DNA from: Bacteroidota bacterium
GTDB taxonomy: Bacteria > Bacteroidota > Bacteroidia > JACCXN01
Direction: 5' to 3'
NCBI GenBank assembly: GCA_013696965.1
Contig: JACCXN010000037.1
Span: 1 to 54,263 of the forward strand
DNA length: 54,263 nt
Shown: positions 29,596 to 38,218 of the stretch, one piece after another
How the letters are laid out: each line of letters opens with the position of its first letter
Position numbering within the stretch: the stretch's first letter is position 1
Notes under the pieces: generated by a model
The model's database searches: none
What the model was told of the DNA's origin: nothing
What the model saw: only the letters and a program-made list of their open reading frames with translations
Made by a program: the position numbers and the translations under genes

Positions 29596-30384
29596 ATGAA
29601 TTATTTTTTACCCAATATACCCAAAAGGGATCTAAAACCAAGGGAAAACGGCCTTACCATGATGATGGATAAAGGACTAAGCTTACGCCAGACCGAAGAT
29701 TTTCTTGAAATGAACAGTAAGCTTACAGATATTGTAAAATTAGGTTTTGGCACCTCTTACATGTCAGAAAATCTAAAAGAAAAAATTAAACTTTATCAGA
29801 ATGCAGGTATAAAAGTTTATTTAGGCGGAACATTGTTCGAAGCATTTATAATCAGGGGAATGTTTGAGGACTACCGTAAACTTGTTGATAAATTCAAACT
29901 TGATACAGTGGAAGTTTCCGATGGATCAATTATTCTGGAGCATGGAAAAAAATGTGAATATATTTCTCAATTGGCTAAAGATTACACCGTAGTATCAGAA
30001 GTTGGATCAAAAGAAGCTGGGATATTGGTTAGCCCTGGAAAATGGGTTAAAATGATGAACACAGAACTACAGGCGGGATCCTGGAAAGTAATTGCCGAGG
30101 CAAGAGAAAGTGGAAACGTTGGTATCTATCGTCCAAATGGACATGCACATACCTTACTGGTCAATAAAATTCTTTCTAAAGTTCCATGTTCTAAAATAAT
30201 TTGGGAAACACCACAAAAATCCCAGCAAGCATGGTTCATTAAGCTTATTGGAGCCAACGTAAATCTTGGAAATATAGGTTATGATGATGTAATACCCTTA
30301 GAAACCTTGCGTTTAGGCCTAAGAGGAGATACATTTTTTAATTTCCTTACGGAAAAAAAGGTTGAGAATCCACTAAACAATTAA
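29596..30384 (+). CDS. comA: Phosphosulfolactate synthase (ComA family)
   Basis: 262 residues. The family joins sulfite and phosphoenolpyruvate to give phosphosulfolactate, the first step to sulfolactate, sulfopyruvate and from there to coenzyme M or cysteate. Family motifs are visible: PRENGLTMMMDKG, VKLGFGTSYMS, KVYLGGTLFEAF, DTVEVSDGSI, SEVGSKEAG, VIAEARESGNVG and GLRGDTFF. This bacterium is unlikely to make coenzyme M. In Bacteroidota a sulfonate such as cysteate for sulfonolipids is a more likely product (inference; see the acyltransferase at 38219). Rhodanese follows 8 bp later. Confidence 0.88.
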   Translation: MNYFLPNIPKRDLKPRENGLTMMMDKGLSLRQTEDFLEMNSKLTDIVKLGFGTSYMSENLKEKIKLYQNAGIKVYLGGTLFEAFIIRGMFEDYRKLVDKFKLDTVEVSDGSIILEHGKKCEYISQLAKDYTVVSEVGSKEAGILVSPGKWVKMMNTELQAGSWKVIAEARESGNVGIYRPNGHAHTLLVNKILSKVPCSKIIWETPQKSQQAWFIKLIGANVNLGNIGYDDVIPLETLRLGLRGDTFFNFLTEKKVENPLNN

Positions 30385-30392
30385 TATTCCAC

Positions 30393-30710
30393 ATGCAAGA
30401 ATTAACTGTACAAGAATTAAAATCACTTATTGATACCAAAAAAGATTTTCAACTCATTGATATTAGGGAAACTTATGAAGTTGAAACTTCAACAATGGGA
30501 GGATTGCATATTCCAATGGGTGAAATAATTGAAAATCTTGATAAAATTGCCAGGGATAAACCCGTAATTATTCACTGTAAAGCCGGAGGACGCTCAGCTA
30601 ATATGGTTAATCTTCTTTCTTCTCAATTTGGATTCAATAATCTTTATAACCTTAAAGGCGGAATTCTTTCCTGGTCAGATGAAATAGATCCTTCAGTTCC
30701 AAAATATTAA
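30393..30710 (+). CDS. Single-domain rhodanese-like protein
   Basis: 105 residues covering one rhodanese domain with the active-site loop HCKAGGRSANMV, so the catalytic cysteine is present. The opening LIDIRETYEVE and the ending LKGGILSWSDEIDP are typical. It could carry persulfide sulfur or handle thiosulfate and sulfite. Its place 8 bp after the ComA-like gene, which uses sulfite, fits a sulfur role, but that is inference. Confidence 0.88.
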   Translation: MQELTVQELKSLIDTKKDFQLIDIRETYEVETSTMGGLHIPMGEIIENLDKIARDKPVIIHCKAGGRSANMVNLLSSQFGFNNLYNLKGGILSWSDEIDPSVPKY

Positions 30711-30723
30711 TAAAACTCTTATT

Positions 30724-31701
30724 TTGCACAATCAAACAAGAAAATATATTGACTACCTTTTAATTGGAATAAAAGGAATAGCAATGGGAGCTGCTGATGT
30801 TGTTCCAGGAGTATCTGGAGGAACAATTGCTTTCATTTCAGGAATCTATGAAGAATTGCTGAATTCTATTAAATCATTAAACTTAAAAGCTGTTAAAATA
30901 CTTTTTAAATCAGGCATTAAAGATTTTTGGAAAGCAATTAATGGAAATTTTCTGGCTGCACTTATTATCGGAATTGCTATTAGTATTTTATCTCTTGCCA
31001 GAGCTATATTATTCCTTCTTGAGAATTTTCCTATACATCTTTGGTCATTTTTCTTTGGTTTAATTTTAGCCTCTGCTTTTATTGTTGCCTCAGACATAAA
31101 AAAATGGACTCCAGGTGTTTTAGCTTCTGTTTTTATCGGAACCGCTATTGCATACACAATTACAATAATCAGTCCCGCTGAAACAACTACCGCACATTGG
31201 TTTGTTTTTTTATCTGGCGCAATTGCAATTTGTGCAATGATTCTTCCTGGGATTTCTGGCAGTTTTATTTTGCTTTTGATGGGCAAATATGAATTTATTC
31301 TTTCCGCTCTTAAAGATTTGAATATTACTGTAATCCTGGTTTTTATTGCTGGTTGTATTTCCGGCTTACTTGGTTTTTCTCACCTTTTATCCTGGACCTT
31401 TAGCAAATACCGTAATATTACTATTGGTCTTCTTGCAGGATTTATGATGGGATCACTTAATAAAGTATGGCCTTGGAAAGAAACTTTACAATGGCGCATA
31501 AACAGTAAAGGAATTGAAGTCCCTTTTTTACAGGAAAATGTTCTACCAGGAGATTTTGAAAAAATTTACAATGAACCCTCTTATCTTGCTGCTGCTTTGC
31601 TTTTATTTATATTCGGTTTTCTGATCATATATCTTTTGGAAAAATTTATTGAAAAAAAATTGCCGGCAAAATTAATTAGAAAAGAATCTTTCGTTGCTTA
31701 A
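30724..31701 (+). CDS. DUF368 membrane protein (polyprenyl-phosphate flippase family, PopT)
   Basis: About 325 residues with eight or so membrane segments. The conserved repeats of the family are present: KGIAMGAADVVPGVSGGT near the start and MILPGISGSFILLLMGKYE in the middle. DUF368 proteins have been shown in other bacteria to recycle undecaprenyl phosphate across the inner membrane for cell-wall synthesis. The start is a TTG at 30724, because no in-frame ATG precedes the first conserved motif. It follows rhodanese by 13 bp, so it is probably in the same transcript. Confidence 0.85.
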   Translation: MHNQTRKYIDYLLIGIKGIAMGAADVVPGVSGGTIAFISGIYEELLNSIKSLNLKAVKILFKSGIKDFWKAINGNFLAALIIGIAISILSLARAILFLLENFPIHLWSFFFGLILASAFIVASDIKKWTPGVLASVFIGTAIAYTITIISPAETTTAHWFVFLSGAIAICAMILPGISGSFILLLMGKYEFILSALKDLNITVILVFIAGCISGLLGFSHLLSWTFSKYRNITIGLLAGFMMGSLNKVWPWKETLQWRINSKGIEVPFLQENVLPGDFEKIYNEPSYLAAALLLFIFGFLIIYLLEKFIEKKLPAKLIRKESFVA

Positions 31702-31781
31702 TAAATAATTTCTCCAACCAGAAATATGCTTTATTATTAGGAATTAGTAATTCCACATTTTTCAATTTTGCTCTAAAAACC

Positions 31782-32519
31782 ATGAACCATTACGGCCTTA
31801 TAGGTTATCCTCTTTCACATTCATACTCAAAAAAATATTTTCAGGAAAAATTCATTACGGAAAAAATAGCTGCCCATTATGAATTATTTGAACTTAAAAC
31901 TCTGGATGAATTTCCTGCCCTGATTAAAAACAATACGCTTGAAGGCTTAAACGTAACCATACCTTATAAACAATCAATTATTCCATTTTTAGATGTCCTG
32001 GATCAAACTGCACAGGAAACCGGAGCAGTAAACTGCATCAAAATCATTCATCAGGAAAATAAAAACCTGCTTAAGGGTTACAATACCGATGTTTATGGAT
32101 TTAAGCAATCCATAAAACCTTTTCTTGAATCAAAACATGAAAGGGCACTAATACTGGGAACCGGAGGTGCTTCAAAGGCTGTGGCATTTGTATTAAAGCA
32201 AATTGGTATTGATTGTTTGTTTGTTTCAAGAACATCTGGAAAACCCAATTCAATTGCTTACCAGGATATAAATGAATATGTAATTAAAGCACACCTTTTA
32301 ATTGTAAATACAAGCCCACTGGGAATGTTTCCACATCCGGAATATTTTCCTGATCTTCCTTATTCTGACCTAACTTCCGAACATTTTCTTTATGATCTTA
32401 TTTACAATCCGGAGGAAACTGTTTTTTTAAAAAAAGGGAAGGAAAAAGGTGCGCTTACAATGAATGGAATTTCTATGCTGCATTTACAAGCAGAAAAATC
32501 CTGGGAAATTTTTAAGTAA
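31782..32519 (+). CDS. aroE: Shikimate dehydrogenase
   Basis: 245 residues. It reduces 3-dehydroshikimate to shikimate with NADPH in aromatic amino-acid synthesis. The opening MNHYGLIGYPLSHSYSK binds shikimate; NVTIPYK carries the catalytic lysine; GAVNCIK and GTGGASKAVAF (nucleotide-binding loop) follow; and the C-terminal NGISMLHLQAEKSWEIF is present. Slightly shorter than many but complete. It is 80 bp after DUF368 on the same strand. Confidence 0.93.
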   Translation: MNHYGLIGYPLSHSYSKKYFQEKFITEKIAAHYELFELKTLDEFPALIKNNTLEGLNVTIPYKQSIIPFLDVLDQTAQETGAVNCIKIIHQENKNLLKGYNTDVYGFKQSIKPFLESKHERALILGTGGASKAVAFVLKQIGIDCLFVSRTSGKPNSIAYQDINEYVIKAHLLIVNTSPLGMFPHPEYFPDLPYSDLTSEHFLYDLIYNPEETVFLKKGKEKGALTMNGISMLHLQAEKSWEIFK

Positions 32520-32621
32520 GTATGCTCAAATTAAATGCGTTAAATTCAATTAATTAAGCAAGGCTTTTTAATAATTGCAAATTAAAACCAGCTTGTCAAA
32601 CACTAATATTTTTATTTGGAA

Positions 32622-32870
32622 TTAAAACAAATCATCCAGATTAATATTACCCAAGTAACTTCTTAAAGTTGCATTTGAATTTACCACTTCTATCCATTCA
32701 ATATAATCCAAACCAAAGCGCTTCCATACCTCCACATAAAAATCTTTCATGCCATATAAATGTACCTCAAAGCCCTGATAATAACGTGTTGCTATAAAAT
32801 CACCATTGTTTTTCACAAACTCGTATTTTTTATCAAGGGGTAGCTTTTTAAATTCTCCCGGTAATATCAT
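32622..32870 (-). CDS. Small conserved-looking protein, unknown
   Basis: 82 residues, no signal peptide or membrane segment, rich in aromatic and charged residues (ATRYYQGFEVHLYGMKDFY, WKRFGLDYIEWIEV), ending NINLDDLF. It follows recN after 65 bp on the same strand and may be the last gene of that run. I do not recognise a family. A real gene is supported by position, an ATG and coding-like composition. Confidence 0.6.
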   Translation of the reverse strand: MILPGEFKKLPLDKKYEFVKNNGDFIATRYYQGFEVHLYGMKDFYVEVWKRFGLDYIEWIEVVNSNATLRSYLGNINLDDLF

Positions 32871-32935
32871 ATCGAAATTTAATAAAAAAACTCCTTAATT
32901 AATAGAGGAAAATTTCAACAAATATAAAAGAGATA

Positions 32936-34594
32936 TTAATTGATTTTCAATAACTCGCGTGCATTTTCAAGGGCTATGGCAGAGGGTTTTTCCCCACTTA
33001 ACATTTTTGCGATTTCTGTAATTCGTTCTTCCTTGTTTAAAAGCCTGATGTTCGAATTGGTTTTGTTTCCCTGTATATATTTATAAACTTCGTAGTGATT
33101 AATTCCTTTGCAAGCTATTTGGGGTAAATGGGTTATTGTTATTACCTGCATACTTGAAGCTGTTTCTTCCAAAACATTCCCTAGCTTTCCTGCAATCTCA
33201 CCTGAAACTCCTGTGTCTATTTCATCAAAAATAATGGCAGGAAGTGTCTTTATCCTTGCCAAGATGCTTTTTACGGCAAGCATTAGCCTTGACATTTCTC
33301 CTCCTGATGCAACTTTACTCAATTCATTAAAACTACCTCCTTTATTAGCTGAAAACAAATAAGTAACCTTGTCTTTCCCGGTAGCTGTAAACTCTGAAAG
33401 CGAGGAAATCTCAATTTTAAGCCTTGCCTGTACCATTCCAAGGCGTGCTAATATATTTTCCGTTTCCTGCTGCAATTTCCCAGTAACAGCAATCCTTCTC
33501 TGCCCTATTAATTTTGCTTTAATTTCCATAGCTGAACTTAGTTCAACTATTTTTTGATTTAATTTCTCAATTGAAGTATCTAAAGAATCAATAACCAAAA
33601 GCTCTTTTTCAAGCTCTTTCATCAGTTCTATAAGCTCAGTATCCATTTTCAACTGATGCTTCTGCATTAATCCATTAAGAAAGTTCAGGCGGTTGTTTAA
33701 TTCATTTATCCTTTGGGGATCATATACTATCTTTTCTTCCTGATTCTCTATTTCAATATTAATATCAGAAAGCTCAATAATAGTACTTTCAATCCTTTTG
33801 AATAATTCCTCAGAATCAGGATTAATTTTGGTTGCTATGGAAAGCTGATGTTTTGCTGATTTTAGCAAAGAAATAGAGTTTATTTCTGCTTCCGAAAGAC
33901 TGTTTTTTGCAGAAATTAATGCTGATTTAATTTCCTCTGCATTTTCTAGAATATTTAACTCCTGTTCTATTCTATCTATCTCCCCAACCTGAAGGTTACC
34001 CTTCTCTAATTCCTCGTACTGAAATAAAATATAATCCCTTCTCGCCTTAATGCTTTTCTCTTTGTCTTGAAGTTCTTGAAATTGGTTTTGAACTTCTTTT
34101 AAATTAAGGTAATCAACATGGTAATCCTTTATTAAATCATTGTTCTTGGCATAAGCATCAATTAGTTCCAGCTGGAATTTACCCTCGGTCAATAATAGGT
34201 TTTGATGTTGTGAATGAATATCTATTAACCTGTATCCTAAATCTTTAAGAAGATTAAGGTTAACAGGGGTATCGTTTATAAAAGCCCTGGAAGAACCATT
34301 AAGTTTAATTTCTCTCCTTAATATAGTTTGGTCGGCATAATCAAGATCGTTCTCCTTAAAAAAGCCTTTTAATTTATAGGCTCCTATTTCAAAAGTACCC
34401 TCAATCATACATTTTTCAAAAGCATCTTTAATTACTTGCGATTCTGCTCTTTGGCCAAGTATAAGTCCGATTGCTCCAAGAAGTATTGATTTTCCCGCTC
34501 CCGTTTCACCTGTTATTATAGATAAACCCTTGTCGAATTCAATTTCAAGGTTATCAATGAGCGCATAGTTTTTAATGGATAAGTGCCTTAGCAT
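32936..34594 (-). CDS. recN: DNA repair protein RecN
   Basis: 552 residues of the SMC-like ATPase that acts early at DNA double-strand breaks. Walker A ITGETGAGKS (about 28-37), a long coiled-coil middle (about 155-365), the signature VASGGEMSRLML, Walker B AIIFDEIDTGVSG and the switch ITHLPQIA are all present. The normal length and complete motifs support an intact gene. It has a -7 box 20 bp upstream, so it may be transcribed on its own as well as with the DUF4835-coaBC run. Confidence 0.95.
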   Translation of the reverse strand: MLRHLSIKNYALIDNLEIEFDKGLSIITGETGAGKSILLGAIGLILGQRAESQVIKDAFEKCMIEGTFEIGAYKLKGFFKENDLDYADQTILRREIKLNGSSRAFINDTPVNLNLLKDLGYRLIDIHSQHQNLLLTEGKFQLELIDAYAKNNDLIKDYHVDYLNLKEVQNQFQELQDKEKSIKARRDYILFQYEELEKGNLQVGEIDRIEQELNILENAEEIKSALISAKNSLSEAEINSISLLKSAKHQLSIATKINPDSEELFKRIESTIIELSDINIEIENQEEKIVYDPQRINELNNRLNFLNGLMQKHQLKMDTELIELMKELEKELLVIDSLDTSIEKLNQKIVELSSAMEIKAKLIGQRRIAVTGKLQQETENILARLGMVQARLKIEISSLSEFTATGKDKVTYLFSANKGGSFNELSKVASGGEMSRLMLAVKSILARIKTLPAIIFDEIDTGVSGEIAGKLGNVLEETASSMQVITITHLPQIACKGINHYEVYKYIQGNKTNSNIRLLNKEERITEIAKMLSGEKPSAIALENARELLKIN

Positions 34595-34613
34595 GGTTGA
34601 GAGATTTTACAAG

Positions 34614-34621
34614 CAAAGCTA
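34614..34621 (-). promoter_or_regulatory. -7 box for recN
   Basis: TAgcTTTG on the minus strand, an exact TAnnTTTG match 20 bp before the recN ATG; no clear -33 TTG. Confidence 0.45.
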
Positions 34622-34692
34622 AGTAAAAATCAGTTTTAAACTTTAGCAGGAATTAGAAATTTAACAACAATCGGAATGATAATGAAAAATTA

Positions 34693-35598
34693 TCAATTTG
34701 CTGTAAGTATCTTTTGATATTTTGTGAGATTTCCAGGATCAATCTCTGATAATATTTGCACAGCCTTTTGCTTTTCAGCAGGCATGGCCTTTGTAAAAAT
34801 GCTAACCATTTCATCGGACTTAGCATTGAAAAACATTTGCATATTATAAGAAGTAGGCTTTATTTTATGAACTGTTTTTAGTCCTTCAAGAGCATTAATT
34901 ACCTCAAGTCGGGCTTCATCCATATTCTCAGACATTTTATCAAGTGCTTTGCGATGAATGATATAATTGGCAGAGCGAATAGGCTCAAAAGTTAAATTAA
35001 TCATATTTTCAACATACCAATAGCGATTCTTTATACTCAGATGCGCTTTCCATCCAGCCTCCTCATTTCCACCCGTTCCCTGAGCATTAGCTACAATTGT
35101 CTGTGATTTTTGAAAATGAGGAGTACCTCCCTGAAGTGCAAAAGAATCATAATCCAATCCAATAATTATATAGGCATAAAATGCTAAAACTGAAGTAAGA
35201 TTGGAATTAAATGCATTCAAGGAAAATTCAAGAGGCTGGTACTCCAGGTATTTAAAGGTGAAATCATTATCATTGTAATTAAGCATTACAGAGTTGTATG
35301 AAGTATTAAAAATAGGTCTGCGGGATTGAATAGACATCGTTGCCTTGAACTGATCATTGGAAATCCGCTCGGTTACATTTATCATTATACTGCATTCAAT
35401 CCTTTCATCCATGGTAAATGCATCCCCTGTCCATTTTGTATTGTTCATGAATTCAAAAATGGCAGTTTCAAGTGTTTGAAAAACCCTGGTTTCTGTACCT
35501 TGCACCTGTTGGGAAAGTACTTGAACGGTACAATTTAGCTCCTGAGAAGAAACTGCAGTGGCAATTAGGAATAAGAATACAAAAATTAATTTACGCAT
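34693..35598 (-). CDS. DUF4835 family exported protein
   Basis: 301 residues with a signal peptide (MRKLIFVFLFLIATAVSSQE). The rest is a single domain of the Bacteroidota DUF4835 family: ELNCTVQVLSQQVQGTE early, ECSIMINVTERISNDQF, then FYAYIIIGLDYDSFALQGG. Its function is not known to me; its constant place beside coaBC and recN suggests a core envelope role. Its start codon overlaps the last codons of coaBC by 8 bp, so translation is probably coupled. Confidence 0.85.
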   Translation of the reverse strand: MRKLIFVFLFLIATAVSSQELNCTVQVLSQQVQGTETRVFQTLETAIFEFMNNTKWTGDAFTMDERIECSIMINVTERISNDQFKATMSIQSRRPIFNTSYNSVMLNYNDNDFTFKYLEYQPLEFSLNAFNSNLTSVLAFYAYIIIGLDYDSFALQGGTPHFQKSQTIVANAQGTGGNEEAGWKAHLSIKNRYWYVENMINLTFEPIRSANYIIHRKALDKMSENMDEARLEVINALEGLKTVHKIKPTSYNMQMFFNAKSDEMVSIFTKAMPAEKQKAVQILSEIDPGNLTKYQKILTAN

Positions 35599-36793
35599 TT
35601 TTGATAATTGATACTATTTCATGTAAAATATCCCTGGCAACTTCTTGCTTACTTTTCAACCCGAATTCTTTAAAATTATTGTCTTTATGAATAATTGTTA
35701 CTTTATTCGTGTCCTGCTTAAAACCGGCACCATTATCATTTAAAGAGTTTAAAACAACCATATCCAATTTTTTATTCACCAGCTTTTTCATTGCATTTTC
35801 CCTTTCATTGTTTGTTTCAAGGGCAAAACCAACAAGGATTTGATTGCTTTTCTTAACTTTTCCTAACTCCGCTAATATATCTTTTGTTGGTTCAAGTTCC
35901 AACTCCAACCCTAATTCAGTCTTTTTAATTTTTTTATCTGAAATAAACTTTGGCCTGTAATCAGCAACGGCTGCTGATAAAATGGCAATGTCAGCGTCAA
36001 TGAATTGAGCAGTGGATTTTTCAAACATTTCTTGGGCACTTACAACATCAATTCTTTTTACTCCAGCTATATTTCCAAGTGCAACCGGTCCACTTACCAA
36101 AGTCACTTCCGCCCCTTGTTTTTGCGCCTCAAGGGCAAGAGCAAATCCCATTTTCCCAGAGGAGTGATTTCCAATAAACCGAACAGGGTCTATGGCTTCA
36201 TAGGTAGGACCAGCTGTAATTAATATCTTTTTGTTAAGTAATGGCAAATCCTGCTGTAAACGTTTATGTATGAATCGTACAATTTCTGTAGGTTCTTCCA
36301 TTCTTCCCTCCCCTACAAGTCCACTTGCCAGTTCTCCTGTTCCAGGATGAATTATAATGTTGCCAAAAGCAGTTAGTTTTTTAATGTTTTCCTTGGTGGA
36401 TTCGTGGGCATACATATCAAGGTCCATTGCAGGAGCAAAATACACAGTACATTTTGCTGAAAGGTAGGTTGCAATCAACATATTATTACAAACACCATTT
36501 GCCATGCAAGCAAGGGTATTGGCCGATGCTGGTGCTATAAGCATAATGTCTGCCCAGGCTCCAAGCTCTACATGATTGTTCCAGGTTCCTTGATCACCGA
36601 AGAATTCAGTTATAACAGGATTTTTAGATAATGTTGAAAGGGTTAATGGGGTAATGAATTCCTTAGCTGCTGAACTCATAATTACTCTAACATTTGCTCC
36701 TTCCTTAACCAGTTCTCTTACAAGAAAAGCAGATTTATAAGCAGCGATACTGCCTGTTACACCTAAAAGAATATTTCTTCCCTTCAATACCAT
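35591..36793 (-). CDS. coaBC: Bifunctional phosphopantothenoylcysteine decarboxylase / phosphopantothenate-cysteine ligase
   Basis: 400 residues, two steps of coenzyme A synthesis. The N-terminal CoaC flavin domain has GVTGSIAAYKS, the active-site histidine in WNNHVELGAW, APASANTLACMANGVCNN and PAMDLDMY. The C-terminal CoaB domain starts at ITAGPTYEAIDPVRFI and has NHSSGKMGFALA, AAVADYRPK and GFALETN. It is 85 bp after rpoZ, with a hairpin between, and overlaps the DUF4835 gene by 8 bp. Confidence 0.95.
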   Translation of the reverse strand: MVLKGRNILLGVTGSIAAYKSAFLVRELVKEGANVRVIMSSAAKEFITPLTLSTLSKNPVITEFFGDQGTWNNHVELGAWADIMLIAPASANTLACMANGVCNNMLIATYLSAKCTVYFAPAMDLDMYAHESTKENIKKLTAFGNIIIHPGTGELASGLVGEGRMEEPTEIVRFIHKRLQQDLPLLNKKILITAGPTYEAIDPVRFIGNHSSGKMGFALALEAQKQGAEVTLVSGPVALGNIAGVKRIDVVSAQEMFEKSTAQFIDADIAILSAAVADYRPKFISDKKIKKTELGLELELEPTKDILAELGKVKKSNQILVGFALETNNERENAMKKLVNKKLDMVVLNSLNDNGAGFKQDTNKVTIIHKDNNFKEFGLKSKQEVARDILHEIVSIIKNA

Positions 36794-36806
36794 AATTAAA
36801 AATCAG

Positions 36807-36856
36807 AAAAGTCTAATGAGAACCATTTTCAGAAAATGCTTATTCATTAGACTTTT
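36807..36856 (-). terminator. Nested hairpin between rpoZ and coaBC
   Basis: AAAAGTCTAATGA (36807-36819) pairs perfectly over 13 bp with TCATTAGACTTTT (36844-36856); the loop holds a second CATTTTcagAAAATG stem. A T-rich tail follows on the minus strand. It may attenuate transcription inside the run rather than end it. Confidence 0.55.
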
Positions 36857-36878
36857 TAAAATATAAAAAAGAAAATTT

Positions 36879-37217
36879 TTACTCCTCACCTTCCTGCATT
36901 TCTTTTGCAGGATTTCTGTAATAAATTTTATCCTCCAAAAACTCTTGTAAAGCTATTGAAGTTGGTTTTGGCAAACGCTCATAAAATTTTGAAATTTCAA
37001 TCTGCTCCCTGTTTTCAAAAATTTCTTCAAGATTATCAGTAGAAGAAGCGAATTCAGCAAGTTTAGCAGTTAACTCCTCCTTTAATTCTGAACTAATTTG
37101 ATTTGCTCTTTTAGAAATCAATGCAAGCGATTCGTATAGATTGCCAGTTGGTGCATCCAATTCTGGAAAATCTCTGGTTACGGTTGACTGCTCTGCGTTT
37201 GTTTTTTTAAAATTCAT
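36879..37217 (-). CDS. rpoZ: RNA polymerase omega subunit
   Basis: 112 residues, the Bacteroidota form of omega. The characteristic stretch GNLYESLALISKRANQIS (about 26-43) is followed by an acidic helix region and a conserved KPTSIALQEFLEDKIYYRNP end. It helps RNA polymerase assemble. It is 12 bp after bamD and 85 bp before coaBC, the usual Bacteroidota order. Confidence 0.85.
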   Translation of the reverse strand: MNFKKTNAEQSTVTRDFPELDAPTGNLYESLALISKRANQISSELKEELTAKLAEFASSTDNLEEIFENREQIEISKFYERLPKPTSIALQEFLEDKIYYRNPAKEMQEGEE

Positions 37218-37229
37218 ACTGTTTAAGAA

Positions 37230-38033
37230 TTAGGATTGTTTATTAATTGCCTTTGTTGTAAATTCATGAATTGTTTTGGCCTCTTTTGTAAAAGCACCTT
37301 GAGGATAATGATCTATAAAATTATTGTATAACTCAATGGTAGTCTGTAAACGTAAGCCCTTTTTTGCCTCAATACTGTTAATGGCATAAATATAACTTGA
37401 CTTAAGGCTTATAAACTCTAGCTCTTCATTGAATTTACTGCTGGGAAACTCCTTTATGCTGTTTTCAACACACACAATTGCTGATTTGTAATTCTCTGTG
37501 CGGTAATATTGTTTACAAATATTAAAGGCCTTTATTTCTAATTTATCCCGAAGTTCTTCAATATATTTTGCCGCTTCGGTAGCTTTTTCTGAGCCAGGGT
37601 ACTTATTGATGAAATATTGTAATTCTGTAATTGCTTTATACGTATTAGTCTGATCCAAAGAGGGGTCTGAGGAATTCATATAATAAGTTAAAGCATTCAT
37701 ATACAATGCCTCTAAGGCATATTTACTTGTTGGATATGTTTTTACAAAATTCTTGAAATGATAACCTGCCAATTCATAATCATCCAAATAATAATTGCAA
37801 TAGGCATAATAAAAATAAATTTTTTCTGCCTTTTCTGTTCCTCTATACAACGAAACTAATTCTTCCAATAAAGGATAAGCCTTGAAATAGCTTCCTTCCT
37901 CATAATATTTTATGGCTGCCTCATATTTTTGTTCATAATTGGTGCTTTTTAGCAGCTTATTATAATCACTACATGAAGAAACCAAAGCAATAACAAACAA
38001 AAAAACAATTAAACTGGATGATTTTTTAAGCAT
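37230..38033 (-). CDS. bamD: Outer-membrane assembly lipoprotein BamD
   Basis: 267 residues. The ATG at 38033 is chosen because it gives a clean lipoprotein signal ending VSSCSDYNK with Cys21; a TTG 27 bp upstream lies in the promoter. Five TPR-like repeats follow (for example AIKYYEEGSYFKAYPLLEEL, YELAGYHFKNFVKTYP). It is the TPR lipoprotein of the BAM complex that folds beta-barrel proteins in the outer membrane. It heads the minus run bamD-rpoZ-coaBC-DUF4835. Confidence 0.9.
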   Translation of the reverse strand: MLKKSSSLIVFLFVIALVSSCSDYNKLLKSTNYEQKYEAAIKYYEEGSYFKAYPLLEELVSLYRGTEKAEKIYFYYAYCNYYLDDYELAGYHFKNFVKTYPTSKYALEALYMNALTYYMNSSDPSLDQTNTYKAITELQYFINKYPGSEKATEAAKYIEELRDKLEIKAFNICKQYYRTENYKSAIVCVENSIKEFPSSKFNEELEFISLKSSYIYAINSIEAKKGLRLQTTIELYNNFIDHYPQGAFTKEAKTIHEFTTKAINKQS

Positions 38034-38039
38034 AGACTG

Positions 38040-38047
38040 CAAATATA
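38040..38047 (-). promoter_or_regulatory. -7 box for bamD
   Basis: TAtaTTTG on the minus strand fits TAnnTTTG, only 6 bp before the bamD ATG, so the message would be leaderless or nearly so. No good -33 box is seen, so the assignment is tentative. Confidence 0.35.
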
Positions 38048-38147
38048 ATATAAATTTCAATTGGGTTATAGGTATATATAAGGATTTTCTAATCGCATTT
38101 TATTTTGACTGACATAACGCAATTCTAAAAACATAAATTGCAATTAC

Positions 38148-38178
38148 TTGCCTTTGATTTAATAATAAACTAATTTTG
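38148..38178 (+). promoter_or_regulatory. Promoter for the acyltransferase gene at 38219
   Basis: A -33 TTG (38148-38150) is 20 bp from the -7 box TAatTTTG (38171-38178), an exact match to the Bacteroidota consensus. It lies 40 bp before the ATG. Confidence 0.6.
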
Positions 38179-38218
38179 TGCATTATTAATATAAAAAATA
38201 ATTTTTTTTAAAGCAAAT

